Part shown: positions 1 through 9,389 of the stretch, in pieces | Position numbering within the stretch: position 1 is the first letter of the stretch | Layout of the letters: each line of letters begins with the position of its first letter | Source: Stictocephala bisonia | Lineage: Eukaryota; Arthropoda; Insecta; Hemiptera; Membracidae | Assembly (NCBI GenBank): GCA_035578905.1 | Contig: JAQJVL010000125.1 | Coordinates: 1,331,398 to 1,395,397, forward strand | Length of the DNA stretch: 64,000 nt | Direction: 5' to 3' | The notes under the pieces: model-generated | Databases searched by the model: none | What the model saw: only the letters and a program-made list of their open reading frames with translations | Told to the model about the DNA's origin: nothing | Position numbers and translations under genes: made by a program

Positions 1-2
1 CT

Positions 3-764
3 GTGGGTTCACCTGCTCTTCTGCAGCTGAGCTACCACAAGCTGCCTAACCCTCTCACGCCCATGATCCAGAATCTCCCTGTGATCGATGGGATGGATCC
101 TGAGGAGCTTCTTAAGTTTCTGGTGGCCTTTCTCAGACTTAGTGAGATGCCCGGCATGCAGGCTGGGGACTTGCTTCGTCTGGTGTTCCCTTATTGCAGA
201 GGTCCCGTTGGGGAGTTGCTGAGTTCTGTCTTGGCCAGTGATGCCTCGGTGGACTCGTTCCATCGAGAGTTACTTTCGTCATTTCTTCCCATTCGACTCA
301 GGGAGAGGATGGTCATGGACAAATTTTATAGGTCACAGGGTAGGGGCGAGTCTCTGGCAGCCTATGTCTCTTCAGTCAAGGAAGCTCGTCAAGCGTTGCG
401 CCTCACCCTTTCTGAAGCTGACACCGTTCGTGTCATCCTGGATGGCATTTCTCCCGAAGAACGGTGCAGATTGGTTTTTGCTGGTGTTCCTTCGACTTTT
501 CGGGAGCTGCATCAGCTGTGCATTGTTTCGCGCAGCGTGCAGTTCTCAGACCAGCAAGGGAGGGATTCTGAGAGTCATCGTGCTCTCCCCACCCGTCGAC
601 CGGCTATGTCTGTAGGTGTGAGTCAGCCAGTGGAGGGTCGTGGTTCTCGGCCTCCGGTTGTGTGCTTTGCTTGTGGCCAACCTGGTCACATTCGACGTGA
701 CTGTCCACGTGCTCGAGGTCGTGGGGCGGGAAACGCTCAGCGCGGGGGGTTGCCTCCACAGTAG
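3..764 (+). CDS. gag: Gag polyprotein of gypsy-type retrotransposon (5'-partial)
   Basis: Structural protein that packages element RNA in cytoplasmic particles. The reading frame is open to the left window edge, so the N-terminus is missing; the first visible codon is GTG and the first in-frame ATG follows about 20 codons later. The middle (about residues 85-180) resembles the retrotransposon Gag capsid domain, with a run reading RERMVMDKFYRS followed by a QGRGESL segment. Residues 221-234 form a CX2CX4HX4C zinc knuckle (CFACGQPGHIRRDC), followed by an Arg/Gly-rich tail typical of nucleocapsid. The frame ends with TAG at 762-764. The pol frame is -1 relative to it and open across the junction, with a slippery heptamer just before the stop. 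It could be joined to upstream coding sequence outside the window. Confidence 0.85.
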   Translation: MGSPALLQLSYHKLPNPLTPMIQNLPVIDGMDPEELLKFLVAFLRLSEMPGMQAGDLLRLVFPYCRGPVGELLSSVLASDASVDSFHRELLSSFLPIRLRERMVMDKFYRSQGRGESLAAYVSSVKEARQALRLTLSEADTVRVILDGISPEERCRLVFAGVPSTFRELHQLCIVSRSVQFSDQQGRDSESHRALPTRRPAMSVGVSQPVEGRGSRPPVVCFACGQPGHIRRDCPRARGRGAGNAQRGGLPPQ

Positions 765-3700
765 CTCCCCGCGTTGTTGCGACTGACCGTGGCCATTTGC
801 CTTTGACACGTGCCCATAGCAGGAGTGTCGGGGATTTTTCGGGCCTTGCTGGCATGGCTTCCCTGGGACTTAGTGTGGTCACCTCGGTGTGTCCTGGCGT
901 TTTTGTATCTTTTGGTGGTACGGTGTGTCGAGCCCTTCTTGATTCTGGTTCGGCATGCAGTATCATCAGCCTTTCTCTTTTTGAGTCCCTTGACGCCTTA
1001 GGACTTGTCAGGCACACCGAGCCTTCTTCTATTACTTGCTGGACGGCATCCCAAACTCCTCTACCTATAATTCTAAAGGCGTTTTTCCATTTTAAAATTG
1101 AAGGATTTTCCTGGAGGTGGGGTTTTCTTGTTGCCAAGGACCTGGCGGTTTCTTGTATCCTAGGGGCAGACTTTATTTCTAAGAGTGGTATGGTGCTTGA
1201 CCTCCAGAAGCGCCAGATGTTTTTCAAGTTTAATCGGCGAGTTTTGGTGCCTCTAGTAGGTGATTCTGACTGCCCTCCTGCAGTCAGAGAGGTGGGTTGT
1301 GAGCCCGAACAACCCAAGGTGGATCCAGTTGGTCATCTCCCCCCTGAGCAGGCGGAGGCCATTAGGAGGCTGTGTTTGCGGTTTCCTGATGTGCTTACGC
1401 CTGAGCTTGGGGTTACTTCTCTTCTGGAGTATGAGATCCACCTCACCGATTCTCAGCCCGTTAGAAGTCATCCATACAAACTTGCTCCCCCTAAGATGGA
1501 GGTTATGAGGGCTATGATTGAGGATCTTCTGAGCAAGGGTGTGATTGAACCGTCTCGTTCTGCTTATGCCAGTCCAGCTTTTCTTGTGCCCAAGCCTAAT
1601 GGTAAGTCTAGGCTTGTGATGGATTATCGGAGGCTCAACGCTAAGGTCGCTATTGACTCGGTACCTCTGCCTGATTTGCATTCTGCGTTTGATTGGTTCG
1701 GTAAGGCTAAGTTTTTCAGTGTGTTTGATTTGAACCAGGCCTACCATCAGAATCCATTGAAGAAGGAATCACGGCCTATGACTAGCTTCTGTGTTCCCTG
1801 GAATCTCTATCAGTTCACTAGGGTTCCTATGGGTCTTGCTGTGGGTGCCCAGACTCTTACTCGTCTGCTTGATTCCATCTTCCATGATGTGAAGTTCAAG
1901 TTTGTTTTCAATTACCTGGACGATCTTCTTGTCTACAGTGAGACTTTCGGGGAACACATGCAACATCTGGAGGAAGTTCTTAGTCGCCTCAAATCAGCTG
2001 GCCTTACCGTCAATCCAGAGAAAGTCACTTTTGCTCGTCCTGAGATTTCTTTTCTGGGTCATCTTATTTCTTCTCGAGGCGTCTGCATTGATCCTGCGAG
2101 GACCCAGGGCATTCGGGATTTTCCTCCTCCCAGAGATGCCAAGGGGATTGCCCGTTTTGTGGGGATGGTGAATTTTTACCGTCGCTTCATCCCTAACGTG
2201 GCCGAGCTTGCTGCCCCGTTGAACGAGCTGCGAAAGAAAGGTGTCCCTTTTGTGTGGGGCCAAGCTCAGCAGACTGCCTTTGATGCTCTCAAGGAGGCTA
2301 TCATGCAACCTCCTGTCTTGCGTATGCCTGATTTCAGCAGAGAATTTGTTCTTCAGACTGATGCCTCCTCCTCCGCCATTGCTGCTGTTCTTTCTCAGGA
2401 GTTTGATGGGGTCAGGCAGCCCATCGCTTTTGCTTCGAGGACGTTGTCTCACCAGGAAAGGAAAGCTTCTTCCATCTATGAGTTAGAGTGTCTGGCTGTT
2501 GTCTTTGGTACGGACAAGTTTCGGCGTTTCTTGGAACACGCTGAGTTCTTGCTGGAGACGGACAATCAGGCACTGTCTTGGCTTCTTGCCCATCCCCGAC
2601 AGCTCAGGAAAATTGGTCGCTGGGTGGTCAAAATTTCTGCTTTTAAGTTCCGAGTCCAACATCTTAGGGATACCCAGAATGTCATCGCGGATGCTCTTTC
2701 CCGCATGTATCACGAACCCAGTGATCCACCTCCTGAGGCTGTTGCTCAGTGTGGTGCTGTCCTTCTGGATTTTCCTCTGGCTTTTGACGACCTACTGTCC
2801 CATCAGCAGAAAGATCCTGAGCTGTCAGTCATCTTAGGTGAGCTTCAAGAGGGAGGTGCCCACCCTCCCTATTTTCTGTCCAAAGGGGTCCTCTGTTGCC
2901 GTCCTCGACAGAGGGGTGAACCCCGTGTAGTGCTGCCTGGTCATCTAGTACCGATGGTCTTTCAGTATTATCACTCTTCTCTTGTGGGCGGTCATCTTGG
3001 CATTCATAAGACCATCGCTAAGATTCGTAGGTACTTCATCTGGAAGGGCATGGACCGGGATGTTGCTGGCAGAGTGCGGGCTTGTCACCTGTGCTCTCTC
3101 AGCAAGCCTAGTCAGAATGCAAGGTTAGGGTTGTTATCTTCTGAGGTGGCCGAGCGTCCTTTTGAGAAGGTGTTCATCGACTACGTGGGTCCTTTTCCCC
3201 GTAGCAAGTCAGGTAACTCCTACCTACTTGTTTGTGTGGATGCTTTCTCGAAGTTCGTTTGGCTTTTCCCACTTCGGAGTGCCACGGCTAAGCTCACCAT
3301 CCGTGCTCTCCAGTCCCAACTCTTCCAGCACTTTGGTGTGCCTTCCACTCTTGTGTCCGACAACGGTAGCCAGTTTACCTCACACGAGTTTCGTAGGTTC
3401 TGTTTTGGCAATGGTATCAGGCATGTGACTACCTCTCCTTATTACCCACAGCCTTCTCATGCAGAGCGGTTCAACCGCAATCTTCGGTCTGCCCTTATTA
3501 CCTTCCATGCTGAGAAGCAGAACACCTGGGATGAGAGTCTCTCTTGGCTCCAGCTTGCTTTCAATTCTTCCAAGCATGAGAGTCACAATGCCACTCCCTT
3601 CGAAATTCTACATGGCTACCCTCCTAACAACCCTTTGTCCAACTTGTGGAGGTTAGAGGATCTTCTACCTACGCCAGGTGCCACTGACGTAGTGTCCACG

Positions 3701-4039
3701 TGGCGGGCTGCTCGGCGCAACCTGCTACGTGCTAGAGAGAGAGTAAGGAGGAGGTATGATAAGGGTCGTACTCCTAACCCTTTTCAGGTTGGAGATCTGG
3801 TTCTTTGTCAGGCTCACCCGGTCAGTTCGGCCGCGGAACGAAGAGCTGCCAAGTTGTGCTATCGGTGGTCTGGTCCCCACCGCATCGACAGGTTTTTGTC
3901 ACCGGTGACTGCTCTGCTGGTTGATCCCCAGTCAGGCAGGGTGTTCAGGAAAGCCCATGTGTCCCAGCTTAAGGCTTTCCGGGGAACGGTTGATCCAGGA
4001 GTTGGTGTTCCTGGGGGTTTCTTGGGGCAAAGAGATTGA
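722..4039 (+). CDS. pol: Pol polyprotein (protease-RT-RNase H-integrase), expressed by -1 frameshift
   Basis: The frame is open from at least 722 to the TGA at 4037-4039, and the frameshift at 728-734 is the likely entry. There is no ATG at the start of the non-overlapping part; TTG at 797 is used here only as residue 1 for numbering. Domains: aspartic protease with DSGS at residues 49-52; RT with FLVPKPNGKSRLVMDYRRLN and the catalytic YLDD box at 373-376; RNase H with TDAS (Asp at 522) and a C-terminal DALSRM; integrase zinc finger (HX3H and CHLC, first Cys at 763); integrase catalytic Asp 795, Asp 855 and Glu 890. A GPY/F-like segment lies near the C-terminus (RWSGPHRI). By my count Asp855 to Glu890 leaves 34 residues, one fewer than the usual 35. 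In the RT, VPMGLAVGAQT stands where most gypsy RTs have a MPFGL..AP box. No internal stop or frameshift is visible. Confidence 0.92.
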   Translation, partial: WGGKRSARGVASTVAPRVVATDRGHLPLTRAHSRSVGDFSGLAGMASLGLSVVTSVCPGVFVSFGGTVCRALLDSGSACSIISLSLFESLDALGLVRHTEPSSITCWTASQTPLPIILKAFFHFKIEGFSWRWGFLVAKDLAVSCILGADFISKSGMVLDLQKRQMFFKFNRRVLVPLVGDSDCPPAVREVGCEPEQPKVDPVGHLPPEQAEAIRRLCLRFPDVLTPELGVTSLLEYEIHLTDSQPVRSHPYKLAPPKMEVMRAMIEDLLSKGVIEPSRSAYASPAFLVPKPNGKSRLVMDYRRLNAKVAIDSVPLPDLHSAFDWFGKAKFFSVFDLNQAYHQNPLKKESRPMTSFCVPWNLYQFTRVPMGLAVGAQTLTRLLDSIFHDVKFKFVFNYLDDLLVYSETFGEHMQHLEEVLSRLKSAGLTVNPEKVTFARPEISFLGHLISSRGVCIDPARTQGIRDFPPPRDAKGIARFVGMVNFYRRFIPNVAELAAPLNELRKKGVPFVWGQAQQTAFDALKEAIMQPPVLRMPDFSREFVLQTDASSSAIAAVLSQEFDGVRQPIAFASRTLSHQERKASSIYELECLAVVFGTDKFRRFLEHAEFLLETDNQALSWLLAHPRQLRKIGRWVVKISAFKFRVQHLRDTQNVIADALSRMYHEPSDPPPEAVAQCGAVLLDFPLAFDDLLSHQQKDPELSVILGELQEGGAHPPYFLSKGVLCCRPRQRGEPRVVLPGHLVPMVFQYYHSSLVGGHLGIHKTIAKIRRYFIWKGMDRDVAGRVRACHLCSLSKPSQNARLGLLSSEVAERPFEKVFIDYVGPFPRSKSGNSYLLVCVDAFSKFVWLFPLRSATAKLTIRALQSQLFQHFGVPSTLVSDNGSQFTSHEFRRFCFGNGIRHVTTSPYYPQPSHAERFNRNLRSALITFHAEKQNTWDESLSWLQLAFNSSKHESHNATPFEILHGYPPNNPLSNLWRLEDLLPTPGATDVVSTWRAARRNLLRARERVRRRYDKGRTPNPFQVGDLVLCQAHPVSSAAERRAAKLCYRWSGPHRIDRFLSPVTALLVDPQSGRVFRKAHVSQLKAFRGTVDPGVGVPGGFLGQRD
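728..776 (+). promoter_or_regulatory. Programmed -1 ribosomal frameshift signal between gag and pol
   Basis: The heptamer GGGAAAC at 728-734 is read in the gag frame as G GGA AAC, the canonical X XXY YYZ arrangement for -1 slippage. Slippage moves ribosomes into the pol frame, which is open from before the heptamer through the gag stop and into pol. Downstream, CGCGGGG (741-747) pairs perfectly with CCCCGCG (767-773); the stem extends outward to 738/776 with one G-U pair and can extend inward with weaker pairs. The 3-6 nt spacer depends on how far the stem forms. Heptamer, phase and hairpin are seen in the sequence; frameshifting activity is inferred. Confidence 0.8.
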
Positions 4040-4685
4040 TCACCTCTGCGCCCTAGGTGGCTGTTCTGAGAGAGTCTCCTTTCTCTCTTTTCTGGTCGGG
4101 CCCGACCGTCAGGGTAGTTCGCTCCCTGTTTGAGGGGTTTCCCCTCTTAGATTCTCTTTGGCGTCCTTGGAGCACCACTCTTTGGAGGTTCTTCTTCTTC
4201 TGTTTGGTTCCCTGAGGTACCGAGTTCTCCCCTGCCTGGGTGTGTTGAGGTTTTGCAGAGGGAGGTTGTACCGGGTCGTTTTGACCGGTACATTTTTCGC
4301 TTTTTTCGTCGTTGTCTGCCAGGCTGCCTGAGTTCGCTCACGCTCTGCATTTTGCGTAAGTTGGTGGTCGTTGGCCCGGTTCCGTTTCGTTCCGTGTTCC
4401 AGCAGCTTCGGTGAGGTTGGCCTGTCTTCATTTGTCTTGTGCTGCCGATCAACTTAACTATGCGTGGCTGAGAGACACTGTAACTCCAGGGTCCTCGAGT
4501 GGGACTTTCAGCCCTCAGCCTGCCGTCCGGGGGAATTTCGATCTTCTGCACTGCTCGCCTGGCCTGAGGACCATGCTGGAGCCTGGTTTCACCCGCTACC
4601 CTCTCTACAGCTCTGGGTATAATTCTTCAGTCCTCAGGTCAGTGTGTTCTTTTTTGTTTCCCGGCGGCTGAGCTGGGGGGGGTTT
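4040..4685 (+). other. 3' non-coding region of the gypsy element, including a candidate polypurine tract
   Basis: This GC-rich stretch follows the pol stop. All three forward frames contain stops and nothing resembles an envelope gene; a reverse-strand frame at 4147-4551 looks like chance. Near its end, GAGCTGGGGGGGG (4669-4682) is a candidate polypurine tract for plus-strand priming, directly before TTTTGCTGTG, which could start the 3' LTR. Confidence 0.5.
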
Positions 4686-5760
4686 TGCTGTGTAAATATT
4701 TATATAAAAAAAAAAAAAAAAGAAAGATAACCAAAGAAAAAAATGGACGTGAAATCTGAGAAAAAAAAAGAAGAATAAACAAGTTTGTGAAAATATTGAG
4801 GTGGCCTAGGCCTAAAACTGGAACTTTGGCAGTGATTTAGGAAACAGCCATTGGGGACTTATATATTTTTTTATTAAAGGGAAAAGGAAGCGTGAAATAC
4901 AAAAAGAACTTCTTGGATGTTAATTTTCATTTATACTTCTTGTTATTAATTAATTAAGTATTTATTGTTACATTTTTTGGATTTTATATTTTGTTAAGTC
5001 CCTGTGGTTAAGTATGTTATTTATTTCTATGTTCAGGCCTAGTGATAGTTATGGTTATTTATTATTTTTTGTTAAGTGTATTAGGGGGTTTTGAAGTGAT
5101 TTTTTACTCGAACGGTACCGTGTTAGATTTTCTTTTAAATTATTTAATTTTTAAACTTTCACCAAAAGGGGATTATTGTTCTTTGCTTAACTTTCAATTC
5201 GGAGCTGCCCAGGGATGCCGGCTTACTCCCTGGCCTCGGTGGAATCAAGGGATATGTGGGCTAAATTGCCGGTTTAATTGTTGTTTTCCAGACGTTTTCT
5301 AAATTTTCACTTTTATTTGGGGTTATCTAAATTTGTTTCTAAGTTTGTCACCTTTTAAATTTTGTTAATAAATTTTCCTTACGTTTTGGGAGTCTCAGGC
5401 CAAACTGCAGATAGGCCATACAAAAATTGATTGTTAAATTTTGGTATTTGTGGAGTTTGTTGTTTCTGTAGTTTTTGTGTTGTATCTTGTTAATTTAGTG
5501 TTTATGGTTATTGATTTAAGTGCTAATTTATATTGGGGCCTTCTGCCCGTTAATATTGTGGCCTTCTGCCTAATTTTGTTTTGGCCTTCTGCCTGCCGTT
5601 TTTGATTTATTAAATGATGTTTCTTGAAATAAAAATTAGTTTTGCTCAGCTGCCGAGTGTTATTTTGACCCTCCAACTGCCACCCGTGATCCCATCGCTC
5701 GATTTGTTTTGAGCCATCCCCCAGTTGGCACGCTTTCCAGCTTTGGGGGGGGGATGGGTC
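4686..5760 (+). repeat. Probable 3' LTR of the gypsy element (boundaries uncertain)
   Basis: After the G-run the sequence becomes AT-rich and non-coding. It contains an AATAAA-type signal at about 5627 (GAAATAAAAATT) and three spaced copies of GGCCTTCTGCC at about 5536-5600. A second G-run (GGGGGGGGGATGGG) at about 5744-5757 either marks the end of the LTR region or is an alternative polypurine tract, in which case the LTR would start there. The 5' LTR is not in the window, so there is no second copy for comparison and no target duplication can be recognised. Confidence 0.35.
5536..5602 (+). repeat. Short tandem motif GGCCTTCTGCC, three copies
   Basis: Three copies of GGCCTTCTGCC, separated by T-rich spacers of 14-20 bp, lie just upstream of the putative polyadenylation signal of the gypsy element. 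They may be U3/R regulatory repeats. Confidence 0.6.
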
Positions 5761-5779
5761 TCATTGCTCGTACCTTTTT

Positions 5780-7375
5780 ACCGCTTGACGAAGTACATAT
5801 CTTATTGAAATGTAGGTGACGTTTTTACGGGTTAACTGTTGAATTTTTCGTAAAGTTAATCCTCCCCCTTGAAACTACCAATACATGGCACTCCAAGCCC
5901 TAAATTCTTCCGTATTACGTAACACAATCAATACAGTACAGCGGATCGATTAGATTAAAGAATAGATCACTATCAATTCTCCAACCAAACATTTAGTCTA
6001 TGCAGAGGTCAACAATGCCAATCATACTACAATGGAAACCCAGGTGAAATGCACATTGCACATTAATTGACAGATGATAGACCGTGTTAATTGGTCGCCT
6101 GATGCAACTGCTGACGGCGTCACTGACATCTGAACAGTGATGGCTTTGTTCATGCCTGACAATGTTCAGGCAACTTTTAACACTGTCTAGTTACTTACCT
6201 AAATAATTATATTGTGATATAAGTGTAATATAAAAATGCAGTGATGACAAAATTATTTGGCTGGATGGATTAATGCATAGAAAACTAAAAGTTATTTTTT
6301 ACTGATTATATTTTTAAGGTCATTGGGAATACAAATACATTTTACATGAATTGATCGGTTTGTCTATATTTTCAAGTACAAAAATGTTTATTTGATTCCT
6401 TTTGAGTAGCCTAGACTTCTATTGTTATGAAATATTATAGGCTAGTTAAATGGTTAAAATAGATTAAGTTATTTTGAACGTATTTCAATTGATTGTTTGA
6501 GTGTACGTAATTTCTTAGGGGTTACGTAATATATTTAAACAACTTGAAGACGTTCTTAGTTAATTTTTAATAAATTATTTGATATTTTATATTCAGCTAT
6601 GTTGTGTGTTAACAAACTAAAAAAAGTTTATATGATCATATTTTTATGAAAATCATTGTTATAAGATTTAAAATTTTATATGATATCAAGATCTTGAAAA
6701 TGACACACAGGATGTGCCAAAAATAAGGTAGATTAAATGAAACAAAATGAACATATTTATGATGATTCAAGTTACGTAACCTTTTTTACTTTGAACTTTG
6801 TATATTATTTTATTTTATATAGTTTAACTTTTAGTGATATTATTTATTTTTTTTGTAAATACATGATGATGTTAAATGCTACCTAAAACTATCAGTGCTA
6901 AATCAGCTTTATTGCAATTCTGTAAAAAGTCACTCAGAATCACTTAAGATTTCCACAGTTACCATATTATTCTTAATTAATTGGACTGTCCTGTTTCCAT
7001 TTTGCTCTGAAGCTTTTTTAATGTTATTTAAACTCCTGAAATCAGCTGTTATAGAAATATTTCCATTGAATATTTTCAGCAGCTGAGATTCAAACACACT
7101 AACTTTTTTCTTTTTTTAGCATAGTATGGGAATCTGTAAGTAACAGTTTAGTCAAAAATTGAGTTATCAAGTAATAATTATACTTTTAGGAATAACGAAA
7201 TACTAAAAGAAGATACTTAAGTTTAAAGTTTTAGGAACAGTAAACAAATTTAATATAACAAAATAGCTGCACATATCAATCAATATACGAAATTGAATTA
7301 GTTTAATCACCAAAACTTTCAGAACCAACAGTTACAAATAAATTCATTGTTCAGGTTATTCCATTTGAAGAGTAA
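5780..7375. other. AT-rich sequence, no gene recognised
   Basis: No coding, RNA or repeat signature I can name. The part around 5,880-6,190 is less AT-rich and may be an old unclassified repeat. A 63-codon frame near 6,895 has random composition. Confidence 0.5.
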
Positions 7376-7610
7376 AATAAGACAAATACGCGTTGATAGT
7401 ACATCCCCTCTATAAAAGAGGTTCACTCCAGAGGTGCCAGAATGTGTGTGTGGGCCTGCCCCCTTTCATTCCTGTTCCTTCCTTTCCCTAGGGACAAATA
7501 AAACCCATTGAATCCCTACCAAGGCGCTCTACTCAGCTTCTCAAACTGTCTGTCTACAGCTCACGTCGAATTCCCAATTGAGGCATTCTGACAGAACTCA
7601 ACTTTACTTA
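7376..7610 (+). mobile_element. Solo-LTR-like fragment (family A, copy 1)
   Basis: It has the layout of an LTR promoter and RNA 5'/3' region: a TATA box TATAAAA at 7411-7417, a GC-richer transcribed region, and AATAAA at 7497-7502 within CCCTAGGGACAAATAAAACC, followed by a segment reading TCTCAAACTGTCTGTC. A second copy with the same CCCTAGGGACAAATAAAACC core and downstream order lies at about 27,055-27,275 in the same orientation. No internal coding region is attached, so this is a solo LTR or truncated copy. Confidence 0.55.
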
Positions 7611-8690
7611 AATTGTTTACTTTTGGGATGCCTAAGTGGATGAAAACTTTTTATCCATTATTTACAATATTCACTAACATGCTTGAAAATTAATATACAA
7701 CAATTTACCAAACTGTTATGAATATTTTTAAATAATTTAATAAATGTAAGTTTGAAATAGGAATATGATTTATTTAAATTATTAAAAACATTTTCCAATT
7801 GTTTTTGCCTGTTCAGAAAATATATAGGCATAATGATAGTTTGATATATGTTATGAGCAAACTAGTGGCTTTGTGATGGATTTAATTAGAAACAACTATT
7901 TACTTTTCTATTATAATAAACAATACTATTTAACTGACTATTAAATTAGCTAATTGTAATAATCCCTGAATGATTGCTACACGCTTTTGGTTTTAAATAC
8001 AATGCAGTGATTCCAAGAAAAATTGGTAATTGAAATTCATTAAACAATTGCACAGTTTACTCTTAAGGCTTCCAAAAGTTATTGTACGTAGATTCCTGAG
8101 CCAAATCCTATATTTTTTTCTTGTTAACCTTAGACCAATTCCTTAACATGATTGAGGTTTCTATCACTTATTTTTAAACTATTTAAAACAGATTGTTAAA
8201 TTAACATATTTTTATATTATTTACACAAGTAAAACTATATATTGGAAGTTAGGATATAATTAGATTTTACTCATATACTATTGGAATTAAGCATATTGAA
8301 GCATTGTTCATTATTATTTAATTATTTATTTATAGATTTAAGTCCTATTTTAGTTTTTATTATACTTTTATCAATCGCTGAAAGTAATTTACTGAAATAA
8401 GTTTGAATTTTTCATTATAATGAATTAAATTGAACAGAATCACAGACATTTTTATCTCTCTTTCTTACCATGAACATATATTTGAAACATAATTGAATTT
8501 GCAACTAACTTTCTTTTAATTTAACGTAAATGTTATTTAAAAACAAGGGATAATTGTTAAGATCAATGACCATATTAAATAAATTAAATATTAGGAATGA
8601 CCAAACTCAAGAGCCTACTCTTAGTACAGAAGCTAATTGCTATTTTTACTTACACAAATATTAGGTAAAATTGGAGTAAGTAAATCCTAT
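7611..8690. other. AT-rich sequence, no gene recognised
   Basis: Long runs of A/T with stops in all frames; nothing identified. Confidence 0.5.
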
Positions 8691-8865
8691 TAAATATGAG
8701 AACAAAGGAAAATAATAAGGCGAGACTTCCGCAATAAGGAGATTTGAATACAGGAGGGGTTATTAGATCCTCAATTGGCTATAAAAAGCCGTGCACGAAA
8801 CAATGTAGCTAGTGAGTCTGTGTTAGCTGTTCTCGCCCTTCTCTTGCCATATCACTACCCCAATT
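8690..8865 (+). mobile_element. LTR/promoter-like repeat (family B, copy 1)
   Basis: A GC-richer island with a TATA box inside a perfect palindrome, GGCTATAAAAAGCC being the core, followed by CG-containing sequence reading GAAACAATGTAGCT. The reverse complement of 18,890-19,065 matches it through CTTCC.CAATAAGGAG, then GGTTATTAG, then GGCTATAAAAAGCC, then GAAACAATGTAGCT. The spacing of TATA box and downstream element fits an LTR or Pol II promoter-bearing transposon end. No ORF accompanies either copy. Confidence 0.5.
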
Positions 8866-9283
8866 GTTCTCTTACATGTTTTATATTAAAAACTATGTTA
8901 TATAGAATATTATAACATTCTATTCTATACAAATAATACTGTATTTCTATGTTATAACATTCCTTTAAAAGTACTATTTAAAACATAATTTTACAAGCTG
9001 TGCACCGAGTTAAAAAAATGTTATACCAAATACTCAGAATTTATTGGGCTTTCCAAAGAGTAGTCACACACCATATCGTCCTATTTGAAAATGTTTAGCT
9101 GAATTAAGAAAAACAACCATAAAAATATGCGTAGAGTTTTTATGTTTGTTATTACTAAATCAATTTGAACTTCACCAATATTATCTAATTAGGTAGGTTT
9201 TATTACTCTGACAAAGCCTTACCGTTAAATTGTATCTTAAAGGCGTGTTAAAAAGTTTATTTTTGAAAATGCCTAAAAATTGG

Positions 9284-9329
9284 TTTTTTTTGTACACAGC
9301 ACCTATTCAGGTGCTGTGTACAAAAAAAA
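9284..9329. repeat. Perfect hairpin 1 (21-bp arms, loop ATTC)
   Basis: The arms 9284-9304 and 9309-9329 are exact reverse complements (8 T, then GTACACAGCACCT) around the 4-nt loop ATTC at 9305-9308. It directly abuts hairpin 2. Confidence 0.9.
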
Positions 9330-9370
9330 TTTGAAATCGCCCCAACCATTCGGTTGGGGCGATTTCAAAT
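9329..9370. repeat. Perfect hairpin 2 (19-bp arms, loop ATTC)
   Basis: The arms 9329-9347 and 9352-9370 are exact reverse complements (ATTTGAAATCGCCCCAACC and its complement) around the loop ATTC at 9348-9351. It shares base 9329 with hairpin 1. CTAA, the type of motif found at Helitron 3' ends, occurs at about 9387-9390, but no other Helitron feature is visible. Confidence 0.9.
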
Positions 9371-9389
9371 TCAGTTCACCAAAAGGCTA

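Larger units (their letters stand above)
1..5760 (+). mobile_element. Ty3/gypsy LTR retrotransposon, 5' end outside window
   Basis: Gag with a CCHC knuckle is followed by a pol ORF in the order protease, reverse transcriptase, RNase H, integrase, which is the Ty3/gypsy (Metaviridae) order. The left part of gag, the primer binding site and the 5' LTR lie before the window. No envelope-like ORF follows pol; the 3' non-coding region is about 1.7 kb. The GC-richer body of the element contrasts with the AT-rich flank to the right. The exact right end is uncertain (see the 3' LTR entry). Long intact gag and pol frames suggest a fairly young copy. I cannot assign the clade. Confidence 0.9.

Noticed and set aside
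604..1747. Long reverse-strand frames opposite gag-pol (604-1317, 1253-1747)
   Set aside because: They lie opposite the well-supported gag and pol coding frames and show no domain of their own.
4147..4551. 134-codon reverse-strand frame in the 3' region of the gypsy element
   Set aside because: Composition is that of an antisense artefact over GC-rich DNA; no env-like signal peptide or membrane segment.
9284..9329. Rho-independent terminator
   Set aside because: The U-run is inside the stem and the genome is eukaryotic.
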